From the IMG/VR virus record IMGVR_UViG_3300049043_000070, positions 1 through 64,000 of that record: a DNA stretch of 64,000 nucleotides. One strand, given 5' to 3'. The notes under the pieces were generated by a model. That model ran no database searches. It was not told the origin of the DNA and saw only the letters and a list, made by a program, of their open reading frames with translations. This stretch comes from a virus. Positions within the stretch are counted from its first letter, which is position 1. Every line of letters begins with the position of its first letter. A program made the translations under genes and the position numbers. Below, piece after piece: positions 22,413 to 33,243 of the stretch.

Positions 22413-23722
22413 TGGCAGTATTTTATAACAGAGAAAAGTCTAAAGTAGGAACTTTGACGGGAACAATTATTAATTGGTCAAAACAATTACCTTCAAATGA
22501 TCCAGCAGATCCGGTAGTTGTAGATGATTTACCATCTGGATATTTGAGATGTGATGGAACCATTTATTCTGCTGAAGTTTTTCCACAGTTGGCAGAAATT
22601 CTTGGTACAGGATCTCAGTCAAGATATAGAAAGCCAAATGTTACTTTATTGCCAAATCAATTTCAAGTTCCTGATTTTGGATCTGAAAAGTTAAGGGCTT
22701 CTAGTGGCGCCAACCTTGGCGACTATATTGATTTGTATATTCAAGACGATAATGATGAAGAGATAACAAAATCTGGAGTTGGATTAGAAGTTCAAAGTAA
22801 TATTGGAACCACTTATGAAATTCAATATCAAGGAGATTTCTTTTTGCCAGCACAACAAATAGAAATTACAGGACAACCAGGATTTACAAGATCAACAGGC
22901 AATTATACAGAAAATTCTGATGTTCTTGCGAATGCATTTATGCCACATGCACGCTTTCACGATGGAACAAGAACTAGAGTTAGTGCGCCGTCTGGCAATG
23001 AATTTGCTCCATTTGGAAGAAATTCTTACACGAGAAAATCTACCCTTTGTGTTTTAAATTGGGCAAATAATACGAGACAAGATCTTTGCTATTATCAAGC
23101 AACTAGAAATTTTGCTGCGGCAGATGTCCTACCACCATATGAATCGAATGGATTTTGTGAAAGAGTTATTTATGGTGGTTGTGTTGCTGGTGGTTGTGGA
23201 TTTTTGGCATCTAGTGAGTGTTTAATTCCTACAGGATTTACATGCGGATTTCCAATGCATAGTGGAATGCAATACTGGTTGTCAGGGCGGTGGAGCAAGG
23301 AATTCCACAACATGTGGTAATATTTCCTATGCTGGGACATACGCCCAAAGATGTACCGATCTGTCTTGCAGGTTGCTTCTTTGGTGGATTGTTGCCCAAG
23401 ACTTTATCTGGATTTACACAATTAACACCAAATTATACTGATTTAAACGTTCCATTTGATGCCAACATTGACAGTAATAGAGAAACATATGCCGCAGTAA
23501 ACAATGTTATCAACCAAACAACTGCTTTTGGAAATGATGGTACTCACCGTCACTTCATTAACTTCCAATGCTCAACCACATACATATCTTGTGAACACAA
23601 GCCAACATTTATTCCGTGCTGCTCCTCTCGTTTCAACAATTTCTGTTGAAGTTAATACCGAAAATAAAGCAGATCAGTTTATTCAACCTTATATCGTTCA
23701 AGAGTTCCTAATAAAATATTAA
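22412..23722 (+). CDS. Second collar-domain fibre protein with cysteine-rich segment (three frame breaks)
   Basis: About 436 residues joined over breaks near 23283, 23352 and 23608. A collar-like start is visible (LPSGYLRCDGTIYSAEVFPQ, then QFQVPDFG). Between about 23040 and 23600 the protein is unusually cysteine-rich (CERVIYGGCVAGGCGF, SSECLIPTGFTCGF, then further Cys in the next frame), which is rare for a phage fibre and suggests metal binding or disulfide knitting outside the cell. The order after the first collar gene suggests a fibre paralogue. Confidence 0.6.
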
Positions 23723-26700
23723 ATGACTGTCTCATATAGAAATAAACTATCCAATTATATGAGTGATGCCAATGGGAAACATGCTCCCATAGGATCTATT
23801 GTCACGTCTCTTGTTGACGTTAACTCTGATAATGGTGTAAGATCCCCAGAATATTCATATAAAGGGTATCTTTATTGCGATGGCAGAACTTTAAACATTA
23901 GAGATTATCCACAACTCTATGCCGCAGTTAGAAACACCTACGGAGGTAACACTCAAGTAACAAAAACTCAGTCTTCAAATCCTGGTGGAATTAGAAGAAG
24001 TTATTGGATTAATAATAAACTATTTTTCAATTTGTATTATGATCCTTCTGTTAATTCTACAGTGAAACTTCCATATCCATATGGAACAAATTTTAGAATA
24101 ACAACTGCTGGAACTGGTCGTGGTTCTTTTCCAAATGGAATATTTGTTAATAATACATTTTATCAACTAAAAGAACCAACAGAAAATGTTTCTGCTTTTC
24201 TTCCGTTGATGGAACTGTTTTTGCGTATGAAGTTGTATTTCCATCTGCTGTAAATCCAGCAACTTTAAATCAAGCGGGATCAACATTAAATTTTACTCAG
24301 GGCGGTGTAATTCATCCGAATATAATTTTCGCAAAACAATTCACACCAAGAGATTATCCTTATAATGTTGGAACGTTTAATTTACCAGATTACCGTGATA
24401 GAGTAATTGTTGGATATGGTTCTGTTGATGGATTGGGATCTCCAACTGTAGAAAATGCTCTAGTTAATACTGTTGGACAAAAGGGAGGCAAATGGTTTAT
24501 CAGCAAAAATAATTTGCTTGATGGTGGAGTATTCTTTTCGGTTGGAAATGTAAAAACAAGAGGATATTCAAATATTACTTCTGACATAACAAGTTTCCGA
24601 TGTGGAAATGTTCAGTATACTTTTGGACCACTGGATGACTATGTATTTGCGAGACCAGTTGAACATTTTCATTATATTCTTTCTTCTGAACCCAACGAAT
24701 CATTTCTTGTTGAATTTTCTGGTGTTCCTGCTGATCGATATGCCGTTGCTTATACAAAAACAAGAGCAAATATAATACCATTTGAACCAGCAGTTACTGG
24801 TGGAATTCCTTATGGACATGCTCATGGACTTGTCGGTTCGTCTTTAAATGATCCGAGACTTGCTAGTATAGGTAACACTTCTGGAATTGGAGCACGAGAT
24901 GTAAATGGAAATTATCTAGTAACATCTAGTCCTGCCATTTCTGTAACTTCAATTACATATGATGCTCCCAATAATGCTTGCGTTGTAACGACAGCAACCA
25001 ATCATGGATTTTCTGCTGGAAACTTTGTAACCATAACTGGTGCTACACCATCACAATATAGTGGATCATTCCAAGTTTTGTCATCTGGATTGTTAGCACA
25101 ATCTTTTAGATTTACACCAGCATCAGTTCCGACATCTTCACCACTTGGCGGTGTAATTATAGTTAGATTGGCAGCAGGAACATTTGATGAAGTACAGGTT
25201 ACTCCAAATCCAATCGCTTATGTTGTTGATGCGGCAACTGTCATTGGTGGCAAAGAACAATCATTTGATATTCCTGGAACTGGTGTTGTCTTCAGTTCTA
25301 GAAACTTAACTTCTCCCGGAACTATTAATACTAATCCCGTTCCTCCTGCTACTGGCGAAGTAAAAAGAGTTGAGATTAATTTGATTGGTCCTGGGGGTGG
25401 TGGAGCTTGACAGTAACACTGATGGTGGTACTGGTGGTTTTGCTTTTGCTACCTTTAACATTGATGGTACTGAATACACAATTTATGCTTATGGCGGCGG
25501 CGGAGGAAGATCTGGAAATTCTGGTGGGTCTGGTGGCACTGGCGGAACATTTTTGGTTCCTGCCGCATTAATTGCTTTGGGTGACACTGTAGTTGAATAT
25601 GCCGGTTCAAATGGAGCAAACGGTCAGAATGGCGGCGGAGCAGGAAGCTTACTTCTACTGCCACTGGTGGCGGTCTTGCTGGTGTTTCTGGAACTGGGGG
25701 AACTGGTAGATCTTCTTCTTTTACAACATCATCAAATGATCCAACTCAAACATATACTTCAAGCGGAACTTGGAATTTACCGAGCTGGGGCGCCTGGAGC
25801 AATATCAACTACGGTTACTGTAAGAGCATGTGGTGCTGGGGGTGGAAATGGCAACCCGAACGCCAACTCAGGTTGCGAAGGAACAGGAGCAATTGGAGGA
25901 AATGCTAATGATGGCGCTTTAATTACAGCAACTCTTACTCAACTTCCAAGTAGTTTGAGTTTTACTATTGGGCAACCAGGAGCACAAGGATTTAATAATG
26001 TAGATGGAAACATAAATGGAGCTGGACCTGAATCTGGTCCTTCTGCCGGGGGGTCTGGAGCATCATTTGGTGGTGGAGGAGGAACTGGATATTGGGGAAA
26101 TGGTGCTACCGGTGGCGGTGGTGGTGGATCTACTGGTGTATTTTTTAATGGGGCAAATGCTATTATTGGTGCCGGAGGTGGCGGCGGCGGCGGAGGTAGC
26201 GGTGGCGGATATAACGGCGCCGGAACAACTGATGGTTGTTATGCTGGGGGCAACGCCGGACAAGCAACTACTAATCTTGTTGCTATGTCATCCGCAATGG
26301 ACTTTAATAATGGTGGATCCGGTACTAGTGGTGGATGCTCTGCTGGCGGCGGCGGAGGTGGTGGTGGTGGATGTGGACCTACATCTGTAGCAAACGGTGG
26401 AATTGCTGGACAGGCTGGTGTTGGACATAATGGAAATGGCGGAGGCACTGGTGGAACAAGAGGAAATTCTGCTTATAGATCTGACTTTTGTAATGCCTCG
26501 TGGTCTCCTGGTGGCAGAGGTGGTGGTCTGGTGGATATGTTCAAATTGATGTTGCCAGAACATTTTTGAGTTATGGGCCAACTGGCGGTGGAGGTGGTCA
26601 GGGCGGATCTCTCAATTTTACAATTAAAGGAAGAAATATATCTGTTACTGCTGGTCTCCAAAATTCTGGTAATGGTGGTGGAACTGGGACCGCAGGTAAT

Positions 26701-27565
26701 AATGGATTTGTTGAAGTTAGATATATTGGACTAGAAGGTGGTGGAACTGAAACTGGTGAACCAACTGTTCCTTTTGCTAAATTTTATGATTGTAATTCTG
26801 CTGGCGTTCCACAAGGAGGACCCAGAAATGATCAAGCATGGCAATCATCATCGTTTGATGGAATGATACCTGTTAGTCCGGGTCTTGGAACCAACGCAAC
26901 AAATAAATTTTCAATGATAACTAGTGCTGGTTTACCAACTTATGGTGGATTGGCAAATAGATATTTGCCTTTTATTGGAGGACCGGGAAATCGAGAATAT
27001 ATCATTGGTCCACTTGATCTTACTGGTGTAAATAGAATTCGTTTTACTGCGATTAAGGGAACTAATTTCAACGGCGGCGCAACTCCAGAAGAAGATTTAA
27101 TTTTATATTGGAGAAATGCTGGCAGCAATACAGTTAATTTATTAAACACCGTGGTATCTTCTACTGTTACAAGTGGTTCTTGGCAAGAATATTCAATTAA
27201 TCTTGAACAAGGATCTGCTGCTCGTGGAGCATCAGTTGAATTAATTTTACGGCAAACCAGACCACAAAATCAGGATGATAACTCTGTTGTTACGGAAGAT
27301 AATTATGGCGTGTCTATGATTACATTTTTCTATGATACCAGAACAGAGTTGGTATTTACTCCGGGAAATGGATCTACTCTCGCTAATATTGCTTCCGTGA
27401 CCAGAAACATTTCTGCCATTCAATCTGGTATAGTAACTACAGATGGAACATTTGAAATGAGCTGCGTCTACGCCAGTTTCTACAACTGCTTTGGTTGTCC
27501 CAGAAAATGACATTCCATTGATTACTAGATATCATAGAGTAAAATATTTAATTAAAGCGATTTGA
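23723..27565 (+). CDS. Glycine-rich tail-fibre adhesin with collar domain (about six frame breaks)
   Basis: About 1,280 residues after joining breaks near 24213, 25408, 25645, 25783, 26530 and 27440. It opens with a collar-like domain (YSYKGYLYCDGRTLNIRDYP, then GTFNLPDYRDRVIVGY). The part from about 25.4 to 26.7 kb is a long series of polyglycine runs separated by short linkers, the pattern of polyglycine-sandwich adhesins at the tips of T-even-like fibres. The C-terminal third is a beta-rich non-repetitive domain ending at TGA 27563-27565. I infer the receptor-binding tip. The gene continues directly into an oxygenase gene. Confidence 0.65.
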
Positions 27566-27568
27566 ATT

Positions 27569-28181
27569 ATGTCAAATAATGAATATATTTTTCCGATCGA
27601 ACATATGGTTGGAGAATTTGACGACTTTATTGCGTTGTGGAAAAAATTTGTTCCTAAACAAATTTGTGAGGAAATTCTAGAAGAAAATTGATGAAGTCCT
27701 ACAAAATTCTGCTCAAAATTGTAATGTTGGCAAAGAACAATTTCCGTCAAGGAAAATGGGAAGGGATGATTTACAAATCATCTTAAATGACTATGATGTA
27801 AATCTTGCTAACACAATCAATGATTATCTTAAGTGCTGCTTGACCCATTATTGTCAAGAATATAGTCAGCTGATCGGTGTTAAATTAATGTCATATGCCA
27901 TCAAAGCTCAAAAAACACCCCCTGGAGGTGGATATCATGAATGGCATTATGAAAATGCTTCATATCAGACAAGTAATCGTGAATTGGTGTGGACAATTTA
28001 TTTGAATGATATGCCAGATGGAGAAGCAGAAACAGAATTTTTGTATCAAAGACGAAGGATTAAACCACAGCAGGGAATGGTTTGTGTATTTCCTGCCGGA
28101 TTAACTCATGTTCATAAAGGTAATACCGTTTTTACAACAGATAAATACATTCTGACTGGATGGGCGCACAAAGTTCAATGA
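27569..28181 (+). CDS. 2OG-Fe(II) oxygenase (prolyl-hydroxylase-like), one frame break
   Basis: About 204 residues. The first frame from ATG 27569 breaks near 27690 (CEEILE runs into KIDEVLQNS). The core shows YHEWHYE (first His and acidic ligand), then DGEAETEFLYQRR, THVHKG (distal His) and KYILTGW (2-oxoglutarate-binding basic residue), the standard double-stranded beta-helix ligand set. Such enzymes are common in cyanophages and may hydroxylate fibre proteins, which fits its place between adhesin and fibre-chaperone genes, but the substrate is unknown. Confidence 0.75.
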
Positions 28182-29008
28182 CAGAATATGCTTCTACTGC
28201 TTCTGTGGCATTATATGTAAATGCCGTAAACAGAACAATTCAACAAAATGGAGTAACCAAAGTTATTCAAGATGATTATTGGAATGAGAACATTATTCCC
28301 ATCTTGTATCCTATTTGGGATTCTGATAAAGACAAATTAGAGACTTTTGTATATTACAAAGATGATACTGCTTTTATGGCAAAAAACAAGTATCAGAGAA
28401 ATCAAAAAACCGGTGAATACAAATGGGTCTCATATGAATTTGATCTGACATCTTTTCCAAAATCTGAAATTACTGAATTATACGAAAAACTTCAAAAAAA
28501 TATATTGAATATAGAGACATTGAAGATTTTAATTTAGATAATGCCTTGAGAAAAATTTATCAAAGAGATAATATTATCAATTGGAATAAACTTGTAATGA
28601 TCCGAAAATTTCTTCTCATGGATAGTGATTGGACAGTTGGTAGAGACAGTCCACTTACAAAAGAACAGCAAGAATTGTGGATTTCTTATAGAGAAAAATT
28701 GAGAAATATCCCACAAGATCAAAAAGGAGTTCCATCTGCTGAAGTGGTGTTTCCAATTACACCAACAAAGTATGAAAAAATGGTTGAGGAAAATGAGACA
28801 TCAGAAGAATATCTTTCTGATTTGACAAATCATTTCTTCCATCTCAATCAAAGTGTATATACAAAATATTCTGATAGAATATTGTTATACCTGTCAATTG
28901 CTATTTCAACAGAAACAATTGACGAAAATTCCAGTTGTCAAGAGACAAGACAACACAATTACTCTTGATGACATTCTAGATAATATTGTGAGTGGAGGAT
29001 TAAATTAA
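28178..29008 (+). CDS. Tail-fibre assembly chaperone-like protein (two frame breaks)
   Basis: It starts at ATG 28178 overlapping the oxygenase stop, with breaks near 28498 (an A7 run) and 28930. The joined product has about 275 residues. The segment DSDWTVGRDSPLTKEQQELW then YREKLRNIPQDQKG matches the short domain of phage tail-fibre assembly chaperones (a W, a D, then a WxxYRxxLRxIP motif). It lies just after the adhesin, the usual place for such a helper. Its stop overlaps the next start. Confidence 0.6.
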
Positions 29009-29412
29009 TGCCATTAATATCATTACAACCAAAAAGCATTTACGAGATTTGTGCTCGTTTGGCAGCATTTGAAAATAAGTACATTTTAGTAATTGATAAT
29101 CATCATTTTCATGAATTGCCAGTTGAAAAACAAAAGGAAATTTATGAATATTATAAAGATCCAATTGATGAAGATTTCGCAAACTGGATTATTCCCGAAA
29201 CAGAAATAGATGCTATTTTTGAAGCAAAAGATATTTTTTATATTTTTGACACTGAACAACAAGCAGTAGATTGTTGTTTTGATTGGTTTCCAAGACCAGA
29301 AAATCTTCCAGATCCAGACTATAAAATTATCGCATACATCATTAAACCAGATGGAACCATTCCATATGTTAATGACAATGCTGCTCCCCCATTGACAGAA
29401 CCAGAGGAATGA
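29008..29412 (+). CDS. Unknown acidic protein downstream of fibre genes
   Basis: 134 residues (MPLISLQPKSIYEICARLAA), with aromatic and acidic residues and a paired Cys-Cys near residue 90. The start overlaps the preceding stop. It is probably the last gene of the fibre transcription unit. No family recognised. Confidence 0.45.
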   Translation: MPLISLQPKSIYEICARLAAFENKYILVIDNHHFHELPVEKQKEIYEYYKDPIDEDFANWIIPETEIDAIFEAKDIFYIFDTEQQAVDCCFDWFPRPENLPDPDYKIIAYIIKPDGTIPYVNDNAAPPLTEPEE

Positions 29413-29442
29413 TTTAGACTGCCGAAAGCAATCTAGAATTAA

Positions 29443-29692
29443 ATGAAAGTCCCTACACAATTTGAACTGACGCATCTACAAATGCAGGCGATGCTTCGTG
29501 ACAACAATATCCCAGAGACTGAGGCTGAAGTATATTGGCGAACGTGTCTATCCAGAAAACTTCCAAGCACATCCAGAGTATCATGGTATGATGATGCATT
29601 GGTATCTGATTGCTGGTGAGCATGAGGTGCCAGTCTGTGACATCGGATCTGTTGATTGCGTGGACGATGAGGAAACTGTCACAGGGGGTTGA
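29443..29692 (+). CDS. Small unknown protein, one frame break
   Basis: The N-terminal frame reads MKVPTQFELTHLQMQAMLRD. After a break near 29522 coding continues as LKYIGERVYPENFQAHPEYH to TGA 29690-29692, about 83 residues in all. The C-terminus is acidic. The end overlaps the -35 box of the next promoter. Confidence 0.45.
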
Positions 29693-29717
29693 CAGACCCA
29701 GAAATCTCTGTTATATT
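29677..29717 (+). promoter_or_regulatory. Early promoter with dyad right arm and -35/-10
   Basis: AACTGTCACA ends at 29683, 28 bases before TATATT 29712-29717. A consensus TTGACA at 29689-29694 is spaced 17 from the -10, so this copy also has a normal sigma-70 core. The left arm of the dyad is poor. The downstream start is 29746. Confidence 0.75.
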
Positions 29718-29745
29718 GTAAAAGTACTGACTTACTCAGTTTATC

Positions 29746-30645
29746 ATGACAACTTATACAAACACAGATGTTTTAAACATCTTAGGATTTAATCCAAAAA
29801 GTGATATCACTAAATGTTTTATCATCCATCTCACACCAGCACAAGCACGACACATTCTTGATTATTATAATCGAGATAATCGTAAAATTTCTAGGTCACA
29901 GGTAAATAAAATTTATCGTAGTATTGAAAACGATAATTGGTTGTTTGATGGACAACCCATGACCTTTAATAAAGAAGGAAACCTGACAGAGTTTCAACAT
30001 CGTCTTTGTGCGATTGCGAAATGTCCCGAAGATCGTACTTTTGAAGTTGTTGTAGTTCTTGGTGTTGATACTGAATGTTTCACCAAAACTGCTACCAACA
30101 AAGCTCGTAAACCTATTGATGAGATCCAGCGTAAACACGATAAAGCACATAAAGATGAAGTTTCTATCCTTGGTGACATTCTAAAGCGTCAACGTCGCTG
30201 GCGTCTTTCTATGCAGAATGCCATTTCCAGTTATGAATACTGGTATGCGAATATTACTCGCTCGTTGAAACTTAGTGGTGATTATGAAAATGTGCTTGAC
30301 AAATTTTCTCTTCAACGTAAAACAGTTCGTGCATATATTTCTTTGTGTGATCGTTACGGTTTGACTGAAGAATGCCTTACATTTCTTGAACTGCTTGATG
30401 ATGAACTTGCAGAAGACAGCACAGAAACTTCTACTCTAACTTCTCAGTTTGTTGAGTTTTGGAATGATAATGCTGTGGATTTAAGTAATGAGAAGCGTAT
30501 GGACTTTTTGTTTGCTATGCTCTGTGTTGCTACTGATCGTATTATTATGCGTGAAGATGGTATGATTGAATTTGGTGTCAAACCCAGACAACTTGAACAC
30601 GAAGAGATGGAAAAGAAAGGAATTTATCGAAAGTTCCTTGCCTGA
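29746..30645 (+). CDS. ParB-like (ParB/sulfiredoxin superfamily) phage protein
   Basis: 299 residues, uninterrupted. Residues 25-100 resemble the ParB N-terminal fold as used in phages: helix-rich lead-in, SIENDNWLFDGQPMTFNKEG, then LTEFQHRLCAIAKC where partition and nuclease relatives have LxDGQHRLxA. The Asp-Gly of that motif is replaced by Glu-Phe. The remainder is helical (KRQRRWRLSMQNAISSYEYW). It is the first gene of the early region behind a strong promoter. DNA binding is inferred, and a partition role is unlikely in a lytic phage. Confidence 0.6.
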   Translation: MTTYTNTDVLNILGFNPKSDITKCFIIHLTPAQARHILDYYNRDNRKISRSQVNKIYRSIENDNWLFDGQPMTFNKEGNLTEFQHRLCAIAKCPEDRTFEVVVVLGVDTECFTKTATNKARKPIDEIQRKHDKAHKDEVSILGDILKRQRRWRLSMQNAISSYEYWYANITRSLKLSGDYENVLDKFSLQRKTVRAYISLCDRYGLTEECLTFLELLDDELAEDSTETSTLTSQFVEFWNDNAVDLSNEKRMDFLFAMLCVATDRIIMREDGMIEFGVKPRQLEHEEMEKKGIYRKFLA

Positions 30646-30701
30646 ACCAGTTTCTAAACTGTCACATGGGGTCTTCGGACCCCTTTCTCATGCCCTATAC
30701 T
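30643..30701 (+). promoter_or_regulatory. Dyad/-10 early promoter before the helicase gene
   Basis: The arms TGAACCAGTT and AAACTGTCACA form the dyad (right half TGTCACA 30660-30666). 29 bases separate it from TATACT 30696-30701, and ATG follows 22 bases later. No -35 box is seen. Confidence 0.7.
30668..30686 (+). terminator. Rho-independent terminator inside the promoter spacer
   Basis: GGGGTC-TTCG-GACCCC followed by TTT. The UUCG-capped stem ends transcription of the ParB-like gene and lies wholly between the dyad and the -10 of the next gene. Confidence 0.75.
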
Positions 30702-30723
30702 ATTCTCATCAACAGCGAACCGC

Positions 30724-31972
30724 ATGACCCTCACTCTTCGCCCCCACCAGCAGCGTATGCTCGATGCTATGCTGACTGCTGTCATGGGTCGCCTGACCTG
30801 CCCTACGGGCGGCGGCAAGTCCCTTGTGATGATCCTTGACTGTCTGCGTCGTCTTCAGGCAGCAGAGACGCCCCAGACCGTCGTAGTGTGCGCTCCTAGG
30901 ATCCTGCTGGCAGTCCAGTTGTATGAAGAGTTCTTTGCTGAACTCAACGGTAAGGTTGATGTTACTGTGCTTCATGTTCACAGCGGTGAGGTTGATTGCC
31001 ACCACACTACCAAAGTGCGTGAGATTGTCATTCATGATAGCATCTGTAAAGCCTGCCAATTCTCACCAACTGATCTTTACCACCTACAACTCTCTGCGTC
31101 GTATCAACGAAGCAGGTATTGATGTTGACCTGATCTATTACGATGAGGCACACAATTCTGTTCGTCGTGACTTCTACAAAGAAGTTGCTGCTGCTTCAGT
31201 CTGACTGCCAAGAACGCATACTATTTCACTGCCACTCCTAAGTATCGTGGTGGTCAGATCAGTATGAACAACACTACTGTGTACGGTAAGGAACTGATCA
31301 ACGTTCCTGCTCCTGAACTGGTTGCTAACGGTAGCATCATTCCTCCTACCATCAAGTCCCACGTCGTTGACATTGAGCGTAACAAGTCTCTGCTCGCCGC
31401 AGAGAATGACCGTGAGGTGTTGATTGATATTGTGTCCCAGCTTGATGAGGACAGCGCACAGAAGATCCTGGTTGCTGCTCCTAACACTCGTGTACTGTGG
31501 CGCCTGCTCTCTAACACTAATGTGATGGCAGAGTTTGGTGCTCGTGGTTACGATGTGCTGCACATCACCAGCAAGCATGGTGCTTACATCAACAAACAGA
31601 AGGTTGGTCGTCAAGAATTCTTTGACACTCTTGATGCCTGGGGTAAAGATCCCAGCCGTAAGTTCATCATGTTCCACTATAGCATCCTGTCTGAAGGCAT
31701 CAACGTTCCTGGTCTGACCCATTGTATCCTGCTGCGTAACCTGCCTGTCATTGAGATGGCGCAAACCATCGGTCGTGTCATCCGACTTGACAAACAGGAC
31801 GCTGCTGATATACAATCTGGCAAGATCCCTGCTGGTCAACTCAATCTGTATCGTAAATCTACTGGTTTTGTGACTGTTCCTGTGTTCAGCAACTACGGTC
31901 AGCAAACTGGAGAAGCGACTGCAGCGTGTGGTTGACAGCATCTTTGTCAAAGGTATTGCCCCTACTGAATGA
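30724..31972 (+). CDS. SF2 DEAH-type helicase (about three frame breaks)
   Basis: About 415 residues once joined across breaks near 31000-31050, 31198 and 31890. Motifs in order: Q-like RPHQQRMLDAM, Walker A CPTGGGKSLV, DEAH in IYYDEAHNSVRRDF, FTATPKYRGG, FHYSILSEGINVPG and motif VI MAQTIGRVIRLDKQ. It resembles the compact SF2 translocases of T4-like phages, but the Walker A surroundings differ from UvsW, so I leave it unnamed. A role in replication, recombination or RNA unwinding is likely. Codon use is somewhat more GC-rich than in the fibre genes. Confidence 0.75.
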
Positions 31973-31982
31973 TTGTGCTAAA

Positions 31983-32297
31983 ATGAAACTCAACCCCAAC
32001 AATCCATACGAATTCACTATGACTACTGTAGAAGGACGCCCCAATATTGAACATGATTGGGAAGCAGAATATAGAAATCAGCGTAAAAATCGTCTGACTG
32101 ATGCTGTCCATGACTATCTGGATGATAACGACACATCTATCCTTGAATTCTACAACGATCTGCGAGATATTATCGTAGAGATGAACAACTATCATAAAAA
32201 GTTTGCTGATAAGGCCGAGGGTGCCCTGCTGCTCGTCCACGGCAAACCCAGCGTGGACAAATGTGATGATGACATCCCAGGCGATCCTTCCTACTGA
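31983..32297 (+). CDS. Unknown acidic protein after the helicase
   Basis: 104 residues from ATG 31983, although ATG 32020 (MTTVEGRPN) is an alternative. The centre is charged and helical (RNQRKNRLTDAVHDYLDDND). A -10-like TAAAAT lies just upstream inside the helicase end. No family recognised. Confidence 0.45.
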   Translation: MKLNPNNPYEFTMTTVEGRPNIEHDWEAEYRNQRKNRLTDAVHDYLDDNDTSILEFYNDLRDIIVEMNNYHKKFADKAEGALLLVHGKPSVDKCDDDIPGDPSY

Positions 32298-32303
32298 TAA
32301 ATA
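32296..32303 (+). promoter_or_regulatory. Possible late promoter (GATAAATA)
   Basis: GATAAATA overlaps the end of the preceding gene and lies 21 bases before ATG 32325. It matches the core used before the late genes at 53-54 kb, so the next small gene may be expressed late. Confidence 0.4.
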
Positions 32304-32324
32304 TTCTGACGCACTCAAATTACC

Positions 32325-32522
32325 ATGAATGAAGAAGAACTGAAACAAGTTATTGACAATCTGCTACAAATGCAGAGCAATAATGAGTATAATTTTCAAT
32401 TGCTACAAGCACGTATTGATATGCTACAGAAGCAATTAGATGATCTCAATGATGTTAGAGAAGTTTTTAGGCTTCCTAAACCAGAAAATCAAAATCGTGA
32501 AGCATTTGAACAAATCAATTGA
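32325..32522 (+). CDS. Coiled-coil mini-protein
   Basis: 65 residues, MNEEELKQVIDNLLQMQSNN, with heptad-like Leu/Ile spacing from residue 5 to 45. The stop overlaps the next start. Confidence 0.45.
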   Translation: MNEEELKQVIDNLLQMQSNNEYNFQLLQARIDMLQKQLDDLNDVREVFRLPKPENQNREAFEQIN

Positions 32523-32791
32523 TGAAATTCAAGCAAGGTCAGTACATAATCTATCGTGGAACTACAGGATGGGTTGATTTTATTGATGATCAATACATCA
32601 CCATTTGTTTTCTTGACAAAGTAGATTTCACCAAGCATAATGGTAGGTATCAAGTATCGTTATTAGTTTTTCGTGAGAATTGGCATGAAGTATGCAGTTG
32701 TGTGGATGAAACAAAAGAAGAACAAGAAAGCAAAACAACAAGCTATTTTCTTCAATCTAGAGGATGCGATTATGTGGGAGCAGCATGTTAG
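32522..32791 (+). CDS. Small SH3-like unknown phage protein
   Basis: About 89 residues from ATG 32522. The N-terminus (MKFKQGQYIIYRGTTGWVDF) is a strand-rich barrel-like segment of a type I recognise from other cyanophages. The C-terminal 30 residues overlap a better frame starting at 32685, so the real end may be earlier. Confidence 0.45.
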   Translation: MKFKQGQYIIYRGTTGWVDFIDDQYITICFLDKVDFTKHNGRYQVSLLVFRENWHEVCSCVDETKEEQESKTTSYFLQSRGCDYVGAAC

Positions 32792-32843
32792 CATGACTGA
32801 GCATGTGAAAACCGAGATCCATCCCGTATTTGAGAACAGTTGA
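32685..32843 (+). CDS. Small charged protein overlapping the preceding gene
   Basis: 52 residues, MKYAVVWMKQKKNKKAKQQA then AIFFNLEDAIMWEQHV, ending TGA 32841-32843. It overlaps the preceding gene by over 100 bases. The C-terminal composition looks like real protein, so the upstream gene may be shifted by an indel. Confidence 0.4.
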   Translation: MKYAVVWMKQKKNKKAKQQAIFFNLEDAIMWEQHVSMTEHVKTEIHPVFENS

Positions 32844-32940
32844 ATAAGTGTCACATCGCAAGTCCTATAAGGTCTCAGAAACCTTGACCCCACCTACGCT
32901 TTTCTCTACTATATACTAATAAGGCAATCCAAACAAACCA

Positions 32941-33200
32941 ATGACCAACTACGAAGTCCTTAAAAATCTCGCTACAGGTGTTTTAGATGATGTTAACCCA
33001 GGCAAGATCAGAATTTATCTAGATTCAAGCATATGGTTTAACGCAAGAAAATTACATGCCTTTAGTCAAGAAAAATCCTTTCTCTTCAATCATTTACGAA
33101 TCTCGACTTCGGAAATCAGACAGAAATTCTTGTTAATAAGATGGTTTCTCATCTGGGCATCAATCTCATCGAGGATGAAGTTATTGTTGTTGGCAAATAG
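32941..33200 (+). CDS. Small unknown gene, two frame breaks
   Basis: The start MTNYEVLKNLATGVLDDVNP is clear. Coding then passes to a frame reading AYGLTQENYMPLVKKNPFSS and finally to NLDFGNQTEILVNKMVSHLG, ending VVGK at TAG 33198-33200. About 86 residues when joined. -10-like TATACT at 32912-32917 precedes it. Confidence 0.4.
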
Positions 33201-33243
33201 AAGACAGGCAAGAAAGAAGGTCAAGAGTGGTAGAACTTAAGGT

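Noticed and set aside
372-23620. Frameshifts explained by loss of one unit from GC dinucleotide repeats (GCGC to GC)
   Set aside because: Several breaks could be written that way, but the true break point cannot be located (at 31890 it lies upstream of the apparent GCG site), and intact GCGC occurs at 7951 and 38107. The pattern is not supported.
26063-26661. Minus-strand open frames rich in Ser, Thr and Pro opposite the glycine-rich adhesin
   Set aside because: They are the complement of GGN codon runs. No start context or promoter on the minus strand.
8336-27565. Programmed ribosomal frameshifting or bypassing in fibre genes
   Set aside because: There are too many breaks, in both directions, with no shared slippery site or downstream structure, and they also hit unrelated small genes.
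31174-31950. 258-codon minus-strand frame
   Set aside because: It overlaps the helicase, whose motifs are clear, and lacks recognisable protein features.
30724-31972. Naming the helicase UvsW
   Set aside because: The Walker A context CPTGGGKS differs from the UvsW form I remember, and the frame breaks hinder comparison.
32849-32917. Dyad-like AAGTGTCACA with TATACT at 32912 as another member of the promoter set
   Set aside because: The gap is 56 bases rather than 28-30 and the left arm is poor. It was left out of the 19.
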